Source: JASHPR01 sp963844655
GTDB taxonomy: Bacteria > Actinomycetota > Actinomycetes > Streptosporangiales > Streptosporangiaceae
Direction of reading: 5' to 3'
NCBI GenBank assembly: GCA_963844655.1
Contig: CAWJPA010000007.1
Span: forward strand, 1,674,001 to 1,738,000
Length of the DNA: 64,000 nucleotides
The notes beneath the pieces were generated by a model. It searched no databases, was not told the origin of the DNA, and worked only from the letters and a program-made list of their open reading frames with translations. Numbering within the stretch: the stretch's first letter is position 1; each line of letters starts with the position of its first letter. Below are positions 33,576 through 42,254 of the stretch, piece by piece. The translations under genes were made by a program, and so were the position numbers.

Positions 33576-34697
33576 ATGAGCGAGCCTGCCCCCGCCAAGC
33601 CCACGGTCGCCGTCATCGGTGGCGGCTACGGCGGCATCCACGTGGCCAAGTACCTGGACGCGGACGCCGACGTGGTGCTGGTGGAACCCAAGGACGCGTT
33701 CGTGCACAACGTGGCCGCGCTCCGGGCCCTGGTGGACCCGACCTGGCTGACGCGCATCTACTATCCCTACGACGGCCTGCTGGCCCGCGGCCGGGTCGTC
33801 CGCGACCGCGCAGCCAAGGTCGACGTCGGCCGCGTGGTGCTGGCCTCCGGCGAGGAGATCCGCCCCGACTACATCGTGCTGGCCACCGGGTCTGCCTACC
33901 CGTTCCCGGCCAAACACGACGTGGACAGCGCGGCCGCCGCCCACGACAAGGTCCGCGCGGCCCACGCGGCACTCAGCGCCGCGCACCGCGTGCTGCTGCT
34001 CGGCGCCGGACCGGTCGGCATCGAGCTGGCCGGCGAGATCAAGGCGGTCTGGCCGGACAAGCACGTGACCCTCCTCGACGTCGCCGACGACGTGCTCGGC
34101 GAGCGTTTCCGGCCGGACCTCAAGGCCGAGCTGCGCCGGCAGCTCACCGGCATCGGGGTCGAGCTGCGGCTCTCCAGCCCGCTGCGGGACAGCCCGCCGG
34201 TCCCGCCCGGCGAGCTGCGGACGTTCACGGTGGTCACACAGGCCGGCGCCGAGCTGACCGCGGACATCTGGTTCCGCTGCTACGGCGTCTCCCCGGTCAG
34301 CGACTACCTCGTCGGTGAGCTCGCCGCCGCCCGCAGGCCGGACGGTTTCGTGGAGGTCACCCCGTTCCTGCGGGTGGCTGGCCAGGACCGGGTCTTCGCC
34401 GTCGGCGACGTGTCCGCCGCCGACCACAAGATGGCCGGTGCGGCCAACCGGCAGGCCCAGGTCATCGCGGACAACATCCGGGCCCTGATCAGCGGGGCCG
34501 ACCTCAGGCCGCACGAGCCATCGCCCCCGGGCATCATCGTGCCGATCGGGCCGCAGGGCGGCTCGGGTCAGCGGCCCAACACCGAGGACCTCGTGCCGGC
34601 CGAGACCGTCGCCGAGCTCAAGGGGCGCGACATGATGGTCGAGCGCTTCGCCGGGCTGTTCGGGATCACCCCGCCGGACAAACCCGCGGGCGCCTGA
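33576..34697 (+). CDS. FAD-dependent NAD(P)H oxidoreductase (NDH-2 / FSP1-like)
   Basis: A 373-residue two-dinucleotide-binding-domain flavoprotein. The first FAD motif is VAVIGGGYGGIHVAKYL near the N-terminus, the NAD(P)H motif is LLLGAGPVGIELAGEI, and the second FAD contact is VFAVGDVSAADHKMAG. The overall pattern matches AIF/FSP1-type and type II NADH dehydrogenase-like enzymes, which reduce quinones or other acceptors. No C-terminal amphipathic helix is obvious. The ATG at 33576 starts the family-typical region. It is divergent from the MarR gene, so expression is probably inducible. Confidence 0.88.
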   Translation: MSEPAPAKPTVAVIGGGYGGIHVAKYLDADADVVLVEPKDAFVHNVAALRALVDPTWLTRIYYPYDGLLARGRVVRDRAAKVDVGRVVLASGEEIRPDYIVLATGSAYPFPAKHDVDSAAAAHDKVRAAHAALSAAHRVLLLGAGPVGIELAGEIKAVWPDKHVTLLDVADDVLGERFRPDLKAELRRQLTGIGVELRLSSPLRDSPPVPPGELRTFTVVTQAGAELTADIWFRCYGVSPVSDYLVGELAAARRPDGFVEVTPFLRVAGQDRVFAVGDVSAADHKMAGAANRQAQVIADNIRALISGADLRPHEPSPPGIIVPIGPQGGSGQRPNTEDLVPAETVAELKGRDMMVERFAGLFGITPPDKPAGA

Positions 34698-34701
34698 CGC
34701 C

Positions 34702-34977
34702 TCAGCGGCGTCTGCGGCGCCGGTGAGGCCGCCTGCTCTTCGCCGCGCTGCCCGTCCCGGCGCCCTCTGGGCTGGCGCCGTTCGCTGCCGCGCGTTCGGC
34801 CCGGCCCGCTGCGGCGGCCGGCTCGGCAGGCCGGGCGGGCCTGGCCGGCGGCCCTGTCTCGCGGCCGCCGGCCGCCTCGGCATCGCCGGCGCTGGCCAGC
34901 GAGTCGTGCTCGGCGTGCGGCCTGGATACGTCCCTGGCCCGCATCGCGGCGTTCAGTGTCACCTTCATTCCTGGCAT
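34702..34977 (-). CDS. Small conserved actinobacterial protein with Arg-rich tail
   Basis: A 91-residue protein beginning MPGMKVTLNAAMRARDVSRP, a start I associate with a short, unnamed actinobacterial protein family. A low-complexity Ala/Gly/Pro middle and a basic C-terminus (RRPHRRRRR) follow. GGGAGG lies 4 nt upstream of the ATG at 34977; a second ATG three codons later is possible. It is convergent with the flavoprotein gene and lies just downstream of the Eis-type gene on the same strand. The basic tail suggests nucleic acid or ribosome binding, which is inference. Confidence 0.7.
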   Translation of the reverse strand: MPGMKVTLNAAMRARDVSRPHAEHDSLASAGDAEAAGGRETGPPARPARPAEPAAAAGRAERAAANGASPEGAGTGSAAKSRRPHRRRRRR

Positions 34978-35017
34978 GCGGCCTCCCGGGCCCAGTCTCG
35001 CACGCCCGGCGGGGTGG

Positions 35018-36271
35018 TCAGAAGATCGCCGGGCACCACGGCGGCGGCTCCCAGGCCAGGGCGGCCGAGAGCGCGGCCACCGCGCCCGGCCGCAGCTCGG
35101 CGGCCAGTCCCGCGCCCGCCAGCGCGCCGAGCCGGGTGCCGCCGAGGTAGGCGGCGCCCAGCGCCCCGACCGGCAGCGCCACATCGGCGGGCGCCGATGT
35201 GCGCTCGCAGCTCGCGCCGGCCGCGGCCCCGGCGTCGGCCCGCAGCCGCCACCGCCCGGCGTTCTCGGCCAGCAGCTCGTCAGCGACCTCGATGACCATA
35301 TCCACGGCGCACGCGTAACGCCGCCCGGTGAGGGCCTGGGGCACGCTGACCAGCCGGGCCCAGAGCCCGTCGGCGAGCTGAGCCCGGACCCGCCGCCCGT
35401 CGGCGAGCAGGTACGGCAGCGGGTCGTCGACCGGCCGCGACGGCGCCCGGACCTCGGCGACCAGGTCCCTGGTGAGGAGGTCGCCCCAGACCGCCGCGTG
35501 CGCGTCCGGGTCGGCCGCCATCAGCTCCTGCACCCGCAGCACTCCGGCGGGCATTCCATGATCGCCCCAGTCCGGGGTGGCCGAGAACAGCGCGTAACCG
35601 CGCGGCCCGCTGTCGTCCTCGGCCAGGACACAGCGCATCGGGCTGCCGCCGGAACGACGGTGCTCCGGGTCCCACAGCGTGTAGTCCCACCAGCGCTCGT
35701 CGCGGGCAGGCATGCCAGGGCGAGAGCGCTGCACGTGATCGTAGACCCTGGCCAGGACACCCTTGGCGTCCTGCGGTTCCGCGATCCGCAGCCGCGGCGC
35801 GTCGTGCGTGCGGCCGGGGCCGGGAGGTTCCATTACGCTCTCCCCGCGGCGGATCGTGAACTCCAGCTCGGACGAGGCCGGGCCGTAACCGTACCGCCCG
35901 TAGATGCCGGATTCGGCGGAGAACAGCGCCGCGGCGGCCTCGCCGCGGTCGCGGATGTCGGCCAGCTGGCGCCGCATCAGGCTGGACAGGATCCCGCGGC
36001 GCCGGTGTGACGGCAGCACGGCGATCGCGCTGACCCCGGCCACCGTGGCGGTGCCGCCCGGGACCGTCATCTGGAAGGTGAAGACCGCGGCGGTCCCGAC
36101 CATCTGGGTCCCGTCGAACGCGGCCAGCGTCCGGTCGAACTCGACCGTGGGGAGGTCATGCTGGAGCTCGGGCTCGGTCGGCCAGCTGCTGTTGAACGCG
36201 TGCTCGATCACCGCGTAGAAGGCCGGGAACTCGCTGTCGCTGATCGGGCGGATCGGGTAGGCCGTGCTCAT
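35018..36271 (-). CDS. Eis-family GNAT N-acetyltransferase
   Basis: A 417-residue protein with the Eis architecture: N-terminal GNAT domain with the acetyl-CoA loop VSAIAVLPSHRRRGILSSL (about residues 80-98), a second GNAT-like domain, and a C-terminal sterol-carrier-like domain. The C-terminus ends in PAIF; in Eis the terminal carboxylate acts in catalysis. Known members acetylate aminoglycosides at several amines or protein lysines. The ATG at 36271 gives the normal length; the longer in-frame reading overlaps the GTPase gene end. Substrate here is unknown. Confidence 0.88.
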   Translation of the reverse strand: MSTAYPIRPISDSEFPAFYAVIEHAFNSSWPTEPELQHDLPTVEFDRTLAAFDGTQMVGTAAVFTFQMTVPGGTATVAGVSAIAVLPSHRRRGILSSLMRRQLADIRDRGEAAAALFSAESGIYGRYGYGPASSELEFTIRRGESVMEPPGPGRTHDAPRLRIAEPQDAKGVLARVYDHVQRSRPGMPARDERWWDYTLWDPEHRRSGGSPMRCVLAEDDSGPRGYALFSATPDWGDHGMPAGVLRVQELMAADPDAHAAVWGDLLTRDLVAEVRAPSRPVDDPLPYLLADGRRVRAQLADGLWARLVSVPQALTGRRYACAVDMVIEVADELLAENAGRWRLRADAGAAAGASCERTSAPADVALPVGALGAAYLGGTRLGALAGAGLAAELRPGAVAALSAALAWEPPPWCPAIF

Positions 36272-36344
36272 GCTCGGTGTTCTACCCGGCGTCCAGGGCC
36301 AGGCGCGACCGATTATCCCGCCGGCGGCCGGGGCCGGCCCGCGC

Positions 36345-36956
36345 TCAGCCGTAGACACCGACCGAGTCAGACCTGCTGAGCAGCCGGATCGCGTGCTCGA
36401 TGAGGGTGACAAGAACGTCACGGCAGGAGTCCCGCTCGCGGGCGTCGCACATGATGACCGGCACGGTGCGGCTCAGGTTCAGGGCCGACCTGATGACCTC
36501 GGGCGGGAAGCGCCGGGCTCCGTCGAAGCAGTTCACGGCCACGATGAACGGGGTGCCCTGCTGCTCGAAGTAGTCCACGGACGGGAAGCTGTCGGCCAGG
36601 CGCCGCGTGTCGGCCAGCACCACCGCGCCGGACGCGCCGTACGCCAGCTCGTCCCACATGAACCAGAACCGCTTCTGGCCCGGGGTGCCGAACAGGTAGA
36701 CGACGAGGTCATCCCGGACGGTTATGCGGCCGAAATCCATGGCCACCGTCGTGGTCGTCTTGTTCTCCACGCCGTCGGTCATGTCCACGTTCACGCTCGA
36801 CGCGGTCAGGTTCTCCTCGGTTCGCAGCGGCCTGATCTCGGTCACGGAGCTCACCAGCGTGGTCTTGCCCGCGCCGAAGCCACCCGCGATCAGGATCTTC
36901 ACCGCGATCGGCACGATCTCCTGCTCGCTGTCGCGGTAAGAGCCTGCGGAGCCCAT
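36345..36956 (-). CDS. Conservon small GTP-binding protein (CvnD-like)
   Basis: A 203-residue Ras-like GTPase of the conservon type. The P-loop GGFGAGKT is at residues 25-32, the G3-like region reads LFGTPGQKRFWFMWDEL, and the G4-like element is VAVNCFDGA. It is the last gene of a four-gene unit on the minus strand. In Streptomyces conservons the GTPase works with the kinase, roadblock and DUF742 proteins at the membrane, affecting development and antibiotic production. Its start codon lies deep within the open frame of the preceding DUF742 gene. Confidence 0.92.
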   Translation of the reverse strand: MGSAGSYRDSEQEIVPIAVKILIAGGFGAGKTTLVSSVTEIRPLRTEENLTASSVNVDMTDGVENKTTTTVAMDFGRITVRDDLVVYLFGTPGQKRFWFMWDELAYGASGAVVLADTRRLADSFPSVDYFEQQGTPFIVAVNCFDGARRFPPEVIRSALNLSRTVPVIMCDARERDSCRDVLVTLIEHAIRLLSRSDSVGVYG

Positions 36957-37308
36957 CTGCCACCTCCCTCAGCAGCTGCGGGTCATGTACTCGTCTCGGG
37001 ACCGGGTGGTGGATGGCGATGAGCCCCTGATCCCGCATGTCTGAGAGCAGGATCTGGATCACGCCGAGAGGAAGATCCATGTCGGCGGAGAGGTCGGCCA
37101 CCGAGGTCGGGAGCCGGCACAGGCGCAGCAGCTTCAGGTGCTCGGGCTCGAGTTCGCGCAGGTCGCCGCGATAGCCGCGGACCGTAGTGATCATGGTCAC
37201 GACATCGAAGGTCTCGCCGCTGGGGCGGGTCCGGCCGCCGGTGAGCGCGTAGGGACGGACAACGGGCCCGGCATCCCGGTCAAGCCATCTGTCATCAGCC
37301 GGGGCCAC
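36709..37308 (-). CDS. DUF742 protein (CvnC-like) with extended reading frame
   Basis: The first about 120 residues are a normal DUF742 winged-helix-like protein: DRWLDRDAGPVVRPYALTGG, a helix with EPEHLKLLRLCRLPTSVADL, and the final LREVADGLRRL. In relatives the protein ends about here. In this sequence no stop follows, and the frame continues for about 80 codons of Arg/Asp/Gly-rich, shadow-like sequence overlapping cvnD by 248 bp. Either the true protein has this tail or the stop was lost by mutation or sequence error. The GTG start is one base after the cvnB stop. Conservon component. Confidence 0.8.
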   Translation of the reverse strand: MAPADDRWLDRDAGPVVRPYALTGGRTRPSGETFDVVTMITTVRGYRGDLRELEPEHLKLLRLCRLPTSVADLSADMDLPLGVIQILLSDMRDQGLIAIHHPVPRRVHDPQLLREVADGLRRLLPRQRAGDRADRGEDPDRGWLRRGQDHAGELRDRDQAAANRGEPDRVERERGHDRRRGEQDDHDGGHGFRPHNRPG

Positions 37309-37309
37309 G

Positions 37310-37720
37310 TCACATCGTCTCTGAGTTGAAGCTGACCGGCCGCGGCTCGACGGACAGATGTTCCCCGACGCGCTTCACCAGGACCGCCATCTCGTAGGCG
37401 ATGAGCCCCACGTCCGCCGATGACGTCGCCAGCACGGCCAGGCAGCTGCCTTCTCCCGCGGCGGTCACGAACAGGAACTGGGATTCCATTTCGACGATGA
37501 TCTGCCGGGCGTGACCACCCCCGAAGTGCCGCCCCGCCCCCCGGGCCAGGCTCTGGAAGCCGGCCGCGACCGCGGACAGGTGGTCCGCATCCTCCTTGGT
37601 GAGACCCGACGACGCCCCCATGGTGAGGCCGTCGCGGGACAGCACGGCGGCTTTCTCGATGTGAACGACCCGGCCGACCAGGTCGTTGAGCAGCCAGTCA
37701 AGCTCGCTGGACAGACTCAT
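37310..37720 (-). CDS. Roadblock/LC7-domain protein (CvnB-like)
   Basis: A 136-residue protein of the roadblock/LC7 fold. It has the LDWLLNDLVGRVVHIEKAAVLSRDG start and a later VEMESQFLFVTAAGEGSCLAVL strand pair. It would act as the GTPase partner or regulator in the conservon complex. I chose the ATG at 37720 because GAGGGGG lies 5 nt upstream; the GTG two codons earlier would directly abut that site. The stop codon is one base from the DUF742 start. Confidence 0.92.
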   Translation of the reverse strand: MSLSSELDWLLNDLVGRVVHIEKAAVLSRDGLTMGASSGLTKEDADHLSAVAAGFQSLARGAGRHFGGGHARQIIVEMESQFLFVTAAGEGSCLAVLATSSADVGLIAYEMAVLVKRVGEHLSVEPRPVSFNSETM

Positions 37721-37768
37721 ATGCACCCCCTCGTTGGTGCTCCCTGACCCGCGACCGGCTCGCGGGCA

Positions 37769-40720
37769 CTACTCATCGTTGCCCTGCTCGCCCCCGTCCC
37801 CGCTGGGCTCCGGGGTCAGTGTCGTGTCGAAGGCCGGCACTGACCCGGAAGTGTCGCGCCCCCGCTTCCAGCCACGCTGCAGGGCCGCCATCGTGTTGCG
37901 CGCCGCTTCGGGGGACGGTGCGCGCGGGGCCCGGTCGGTGACGTTATGGGCGATGACGCCGTTGTCACGCAGCTGCGGCGCGAGGCTGGCCCGGCGGCGC
38001 CGGACCGGCAGGCCCATCTTGACCAGCTCGGTCGTGGTGACCCGCGGGTCCAGGTCGGATTCGCCCGGCTCGGTCTGCGGTACGTCGCCGCCGAGGCTGA
38101 ACGGGTCGGCTGGCGCCGCAGCCGCCGGGCGGGACCGCCGCGGGGTGAACACGCTCTCGGCCTCGCCGTCGGCTGCGGCATCCGGCATCTCGCGGCCGCT
38201 GGGCGACAGCCTGGCGGCCGGGCGGCTGGTCAGCGGGTCCCCGTTCGGGCGGTCGGCCGCTGGGTCAGCGGGCTGCCTGGTCGGCAGGTCGGCTGCGGGG
38301 CTGGTCAGCGGGTCGGCTGGGGGCTGCCTGGTGGGCAGGTCGGCTGCGGGGGTGGTCAGCGGGTCGGCTGCGGGCCGCCTGGTCGGCAGGTCCCCGTTCG
38401 GGCGGTCGGCCGCTGGGTCAGCGGGCTGCCTGGTCGGCAGGTCGGCTGCGGGGCTGGTCAGCGGGTCGGCTGCGGGGCTGGTCAGCGGGTCGGCTGCGGG
38501 CCGCCTGGTCGGCAGGTCGGCTGCGGGGCTGGTCAGCGGGTCGGCTGCGGGGGTGGTCAGCGGGTCGGCTGCGGGGCTGGTCAGCGGGTCGGCTGCGGGC
38601 CGCCTGGTCGGCAGGTCGGCTGCGGGGCTGGTCAGCGGGTCAGCCGGCCGCCCGGCGAGCGGGTCCGCGCCGTGGCTGGTCAGTGGACCGGCGAGGGATA
38701 GACCCGGCTGGGTCAGAGCCGCGATTTCGCCGGTGCCGCCTGGGTTCAGCGTGGCGTGCCGCCCGGTGAGCCGGACCGCGCGCTCGGTCGATGTGGTGGG
38801 CAGACCCTCGATCTCATACGAGCCCTCGTCGGCAATCAGCGCCTTGGGGAGCAGCACGATCGCGGTGATTCCGCCGAAGGGTGAGGGCTGCAGCGTAATC
38901 CGGATGTCATGCCTTCTGGCCAGCTGCCCGGCGACGAACAGGCCGAGCTGCTCGCTCCCGGAAAGATCGAATTGCGGAGGGTGGGCGAGGTTGTTGTTGA
39001 CCGCGGCCAGCTTGTCCTCGGCGATGCCGAGACCGCGGTCTTCGATCTCGACGGCGAATCCCCGGCCGACAATGTCGCCGTGGATCCGGACCGGCGCGTT
39101 GGGCGGCGAGTAGATGGTCGCGTTTTCCGCGAGTTCCGCGATCATGTGGATGACGTCGGCCACGGCGGGCCCGATGAGCCCGGCGTGGGTGCCGGTGGTG
39201 ACCCTGATCCGGGTGTAGTCCTCGACCTCAGCGACCGCGGCCCGCAGCACGTCGACCAGCGGGACCGGATTGCGCCAGCCGCGGCCGGGTGAGTCGCCGG
39301 ACAGGATGATCAGGCCCTCCGAGTGCCGGCGCATGCGGGTGGTGAGGTGGTCGATGCGGAACAGGTCCTCAAGCGCCTCGGGCTCGCTGGCGCGCCGCTC
39401 CATGGCGTCGAGCAGCGCCAGCTGCCGGTGCAGCAGCGACTGGCTGCGCCGGGCCAGGTTGCGGAACACGTCACTGACGCCACGACGCAGCCTGGCCTCA
39501 TCCACGGCCGCTTCCACGGCCGTCCGCTGCACCGCGTTGAACGCCTCCCTGACCTGGCCTATCTCATCGGCGCTCGCTTCCATCGGCGGTGCCTCCGCGG
39601 CCACATCCACGTCCTGGCCGGCCCGCAGGCGTTCGACCACGCTCGGCAGGCGCTTGTTGGCCAGCTCGAGGGCGGACCGCCGCAGCTCCGCGAGCTGCTG
39701 CAGGAGACCCCGGCCGATCCAGATCGAGAGGGCGATCGAGAGGAGCACGGCCAGCAGTCCCAGGCCCCCGACGAGGATGAGCCGGCGGTAGGTCGCGTTG
39801 GCCACCGGCTGGGCCCGCGCCGTCAGCGTGTCCGCTGACTGCATCGCCGCCTGGGACAGACCCTGGGCGACCGTCTGCACCGACTGGCTCCACGTGGCCG
39901 GGTTGACCGGCGGAATGGGGCTCGCCGGGTGCGGGTCGGCGATGACGTGGTTCTCGAGACCCTCCAGGGTGGCCGATGCCTGCGGGCTGACGTCCCTGAC
40001 GTAGTAGGCCCGGTAGACCGGGTCCAGGTCGGGCAGGGTCTGCTCGTACAGGGCGCGCCGCGCCCCCACCAGCTGAGCGAACTCCTGCCGGTCGGCGGCG
40101 GAGAACGATCGCGCCGCCATGTCACCGGTCAGGAGAGCGTCCTCGCGCAGCAGCATCTCCTCGGACCTGGCCAGCCTGACCAAGGTAAGTCCGGTGTTGG
40201 CCAGCGGGACATTGGTTTCCTGCAGAATTACCTTATTCAGCGCAACATCGGCGGTGTTGATGATATCGCCGTAAGCATTTATTACAGCGGGCCTGGAGAT
40301 GGATTGCGAGGCGACGTCGGAGCGAATCTGCCCGAGGCGATCCGTCTGCTTGAGCAACGCCGTAATCGCTTGCTTCTCCGGCGATCCGGCGTCGCCCAGA
40401 GTTGAAGACGACGTCACGGCGGCCCGGAAGGCCGTCTCAGCCTTATCGGTCTTCTGCTCCTGCGCGCGCAGCGCGGCCAGGTTCTGTGGCGCCGGGGCGG
40501 CCAGGTAAACCACGGCCAGCAGGCGCTCGGCGTCAATCTGTGACTCCAGGTTACCGGTCGGGGTGCCGGTATCCGCTTTCAGCGCCCGGGACCTGGCGAG
40601 GTTAACCGCATCGCTGGCGCTAATGGTCGCGGCGAAGGCGTACAGCCCGATCAGGGACAGGATCGGGATAGCAACGAGAAGAATGATCCTCAGACGTATG
40701 GATCGGCGACGCAAACCCAT
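37769..40720 (-). CDS. Nitrate/nitrite-sensing-domain histidine kinase (CvnA-like) with repeat-rich tail
   Basis: A 983-residue membrane kinase. In order: membrane helix (about 10-32), a helical extracytoplasmic NIT-type sensor (about 40-305), a second membrane helix (about 313-335), a HAMP-like region, and an ATPase domain (about 510-630) with AENATIYSPPN and EDRGLGI. A Pro/Ala-rich repeat linker (about 686-832) and a C-terminal region follow. No conserved phospho-acceptor histidine box is evident, as in other conservon kinases. The ATG at 40720 follows GGGGG; an in-frame ATG at 40750 adds ten residues but has no ribosome site. It is the first gene of the conservon. Confidence 0.9.
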   Translation of the reverse strand: MGLRRRSIRLRIILLVAIPILSLIGLYAFAATISASDAVNLARSRALKADTGTPTGNLESQIDAERLLAVVYLAAPAPQNLAALRAQEQKTDKAETAFRAAVTSSSTLGDAGSPEKQAITALLKQTDRLGQIRSDVASQSISRPAVINAYGDIINTADVALNKVILQETNVPLANTGLTLVRLARSEEMLLREDALLTGDMAARSFSAADRQEFAQLVGARRALYEQTLPDLDPVYRAYYVRDVSPQASATLEGLENHVIADPHPASPIPPVNPATWSQSVQTVAQGLSQAAMQSADTLTARAQPVANATYRRLILVGGLGLLAVLLSIALSIWIGRGLLQQLAELRRSALELANKRLPSVVERLRAGQDVDVAAEAPPMEASADEIGQVREAFNAVQRTAVEAAVDEARLRRGVSDVFRNLARRSQSLLHRQLALLDAMERRASEPEALEDLFRIDHLTTRMRRHSEGLIILSGDSPGRGWRNPVPLVDVLRAAVAEVEDYTRIRVTTGTHAGLIGPAVADVIHMIAELAENATIYSPPNAPVRIHGDIVGRGFAVEIEDRGLGIAEDKLAAVNNNLAHPPQFDLSGSEQLGLFVAGQLARRHDIRITLQPSPFGGITAIVLLPKALIADEGSYEIEGLPTTSTERAVRLTGRHATLNPGGTGEIAALTQPGLSLAGPLTSHGADPLAGRPADPLTSPAADLPTRRPAADPLTSPAADPLTTPAADPLTSPAADLPTRRPAADPLTSPAADPLTSPAADLPTRQPADPAADRPNGDLPTRRPAADPLTTPAADLPTRQPPADPLTSPAADLPTRQPADPAADRPNGDPLTSRPAARLSPSGREMPDAAADGEAESVFTPRRSRPAAAAPADPFSLGGDVPQTEPGESDLDPRVTTTELVKMGLPVRRRRASLAPQLRDNGVIAHNVTDRAPRAPSPEAARNTMAALQRGWKRGRDTSGSVPAFDTTLTPEPSGDGGEQGNDE
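38227..38668. repeat. Intragenic minisatellite in the conservon kinase gene
   Basis: Tandem, imperfect repeats built from 24-bp units encoding DPLTSPAA (with T/S variation) and longer units encoding DLPTRRPAA or DLPTRQPADPAADRPNGD. The 18-residue unit occurs twice, 153 bp apart. The array keeps the reading frame throughout. Copy number is likely to vary between strains. Confidence 0.9.
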
Positions 40721-40750
40721 GACTGTGGCCCCCGGCGTGAGAAGGTGCAT

Positions 40751-41153
40751 GCGGACTGCGCTGTTATCTCAGGGCTCCCGCGCAGAGATCTGGAGGGCTC
40801 TACCGCAGGGTTTGTGATCGTAACACCGCACCACGGGCCTCAGTAGCGAAACCAGTCAAAGTCGGGATAGAAACCACTAGTTCAGCATTTCGCTATCTGC
40901 ACGTCGCTGCCCGCATTTCGTTACTGCATCTTGCGGAACGCACCATGCGGAGACTATAGGCCGGTTTGTTGGCGCTCAGCAGGATAAGCCATGCTCTGGC
41001 CCGCCACAGGGTTCTGTGCCGTGCGGGCTTCCGTGCCGCGCCGGGCTGCGTTCCCTCGGTGTTGTGGCGGGTCCGGGCGGGGCGGGTGGCGGACGCGGAA
41101 CCGGCGTGCGGGAACGTGCCGGAAGGCCGGTATACCGGTACAGTGCGGGCAAG
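40751..41153. other. 403-bp intergenic region between divergent conservon and PP2C genes
   Basis: I see no supported gene here. It is divergent promoter space. The part next to the kinase (about 40800-40930) is less GC-rich than the genes. A perfect 12-bp palindrome CCGGTATACCGG (41127-41138) lies 15 bp before the phosphatase start. Several open frames in the region have no family resemblance. Confidence 0.6.
41127..41138. promoter_or_regulatory. 12-bp perfect palindrome CCGGTATACCGG
   Basis: Exact dyad ending 15 bp upstream of the PP2C phosphatase ATG. The position would allow it to act as an operator near the start of transcription or translation. No regulator is assigned. Confidence 0.35.
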
Positions 41154-42254
41154 ATGGCTCGTCTTGTCCCGCACCGGATCGGTACCGCCGCGCTGAGGAC
41201 AGCGCGGCGCGTACGCGACCTGGTCCGGCGGCAGTTCATCACGAGGAACCGGCGGGTGGCCGCCGGGCTCGCGCTCGCCGTGGTGGTCATCGGGCTGACC
41301 GTGGTCCACGGCTCGCAGTGGTGGATCTCGGCCGGAGTGATGATCCTGCCGGTTCTGGCGGGCGGGCTGCTGCTGTGGCCGCGGGCGCTGCGGATCCTGT
41401 TCTGCCTGGTCGCAGTCGCGGTGGCCTATGACGCGGTGATGGGCAAGGCGGGGCCAGGGATCATCGCCACGATCGTGATCACGGCGGTGTTCGCTGACGC
41501 CCTGGCCCGGGCCCGGGCGAAGCTCGGCGTCCAGGGGCTGCGCGGCGATCACATGCTGATCGAGTTGCGCGACCGGATCCGGGCCCAGGGCACGCTGCCT
41601 GAGCTGCCCGAGGGCTGGCGGTCCACCTCGGTGCTCCAGCCCGCTGGAGGCTCATCCTTCGGCGGGGATTTCCTGGTGTCCACGTGCGACGGGAAGACGC
41701 TTGAGGTGGCCCTGGTCGACGTCGCGGGCAAGGGAATCGACGCCGGAACCCGCGCGCTGCTGCTGTCCGGCGCGTTCGGCGGGCTGCTCGGCTCGGTTCC
41801 GGCCGGGGAGTTCCTCGCCTCCTGCAACGCCTACCTGCGCCGCGGCACTTCAGCCGAGGGGTTCGTCACCGCCGTGCACCTCTCGCTCGACCTGGCCACC
41901 GGGGACTACGTGGTCACCTCGGCCGGCCACCCGCCCGCGGCGCACTTCGAGGCGGGCAGCGGGAACTGGCGGCTCACCCGGGCGCGCGGGATTGTGCTGG
42001 GCGTGGTATCCGACCTGCGGTGCGTGTCAGAACGGGGGTCGCTGCGGCTCGGCGATGCGCTGATGCTCTACACCGACGGGCTGATCGAGGCGCCGGGCCG
42101 GGACATCGACGCCGGCATCGACCGCCTGCTCGGCGAGGCGGACCGGCTGGTGACGTCGGGGTTCGGGTCCGGAGCGGCCGAGCTCGTGCGGGTGCTGCGG
42201 GCGGGAGTCGGCGGCTCGGATGACTGCGCGCTCGTGCTTATCTGGCGGAACTGA
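41154..42254 (+). CDS. Membrane-anchored PP2C (SpoIIE-type) phosphatase
   Basis: A 366-residue protein with three membrane segments at about residues 34-110 and a C-terminal SpoIIE-like PP2C phosphatase domain. Metal-binding positions are seen in SSFGGDFL, VDVAGKGIDAG and SDDCAL, and YTDGLIE is present. Such phosphatases commonly act on anti-anti-sigma factors in actinobacterial stress and development networks. None is adjacent. The ATG at 41154 is preferred; upstream in-frame codons add a low-complexity leader. It is divergent from the conservon. Confidence 0.88.
   Translation: MARLVPHRIGTAALRTARRVRDLVRRQFITRNRRVAAGLALAVVVIGLTVVHGSQWWISAGVMILPVLAGGLLLWPRALRILFCLVAVAVAYDAVMGKAGPGIIATIVITAVFADALARARAKLGVQGLRGDHMLIELRDRIRAQGTLPELPEGWRSTSVLQPAGGSSFGGDFLVSTCDGKTLEVALVDVAGKGIDAGTRALLLSGAFGGLLGSVPAGEFLASCNAYLRRGTSAEGFVTAVHLSLDLATGDYVVTSAGHPPAAHFEAGSGNWRLTRARGIVLGVVSDLRCVSERGSLRLGDALMLYTDGLIEAPGRDIDAGIDRLLGEADRLVTSGFGSGAAELVRVLRAGVGGSDDCALVLIWRN

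Noticed and set aside
38227..38668. CRISPR array
   Set aside because: Regularly repeated units are in frame within a kinase gene, lack unique spacers, and no cas genes are near.
40893..41552. 219-codon minus frame between conservon and phosphatase
   Set aside because: Mostly antisense to the PP2C gene, low complexity, no motif.
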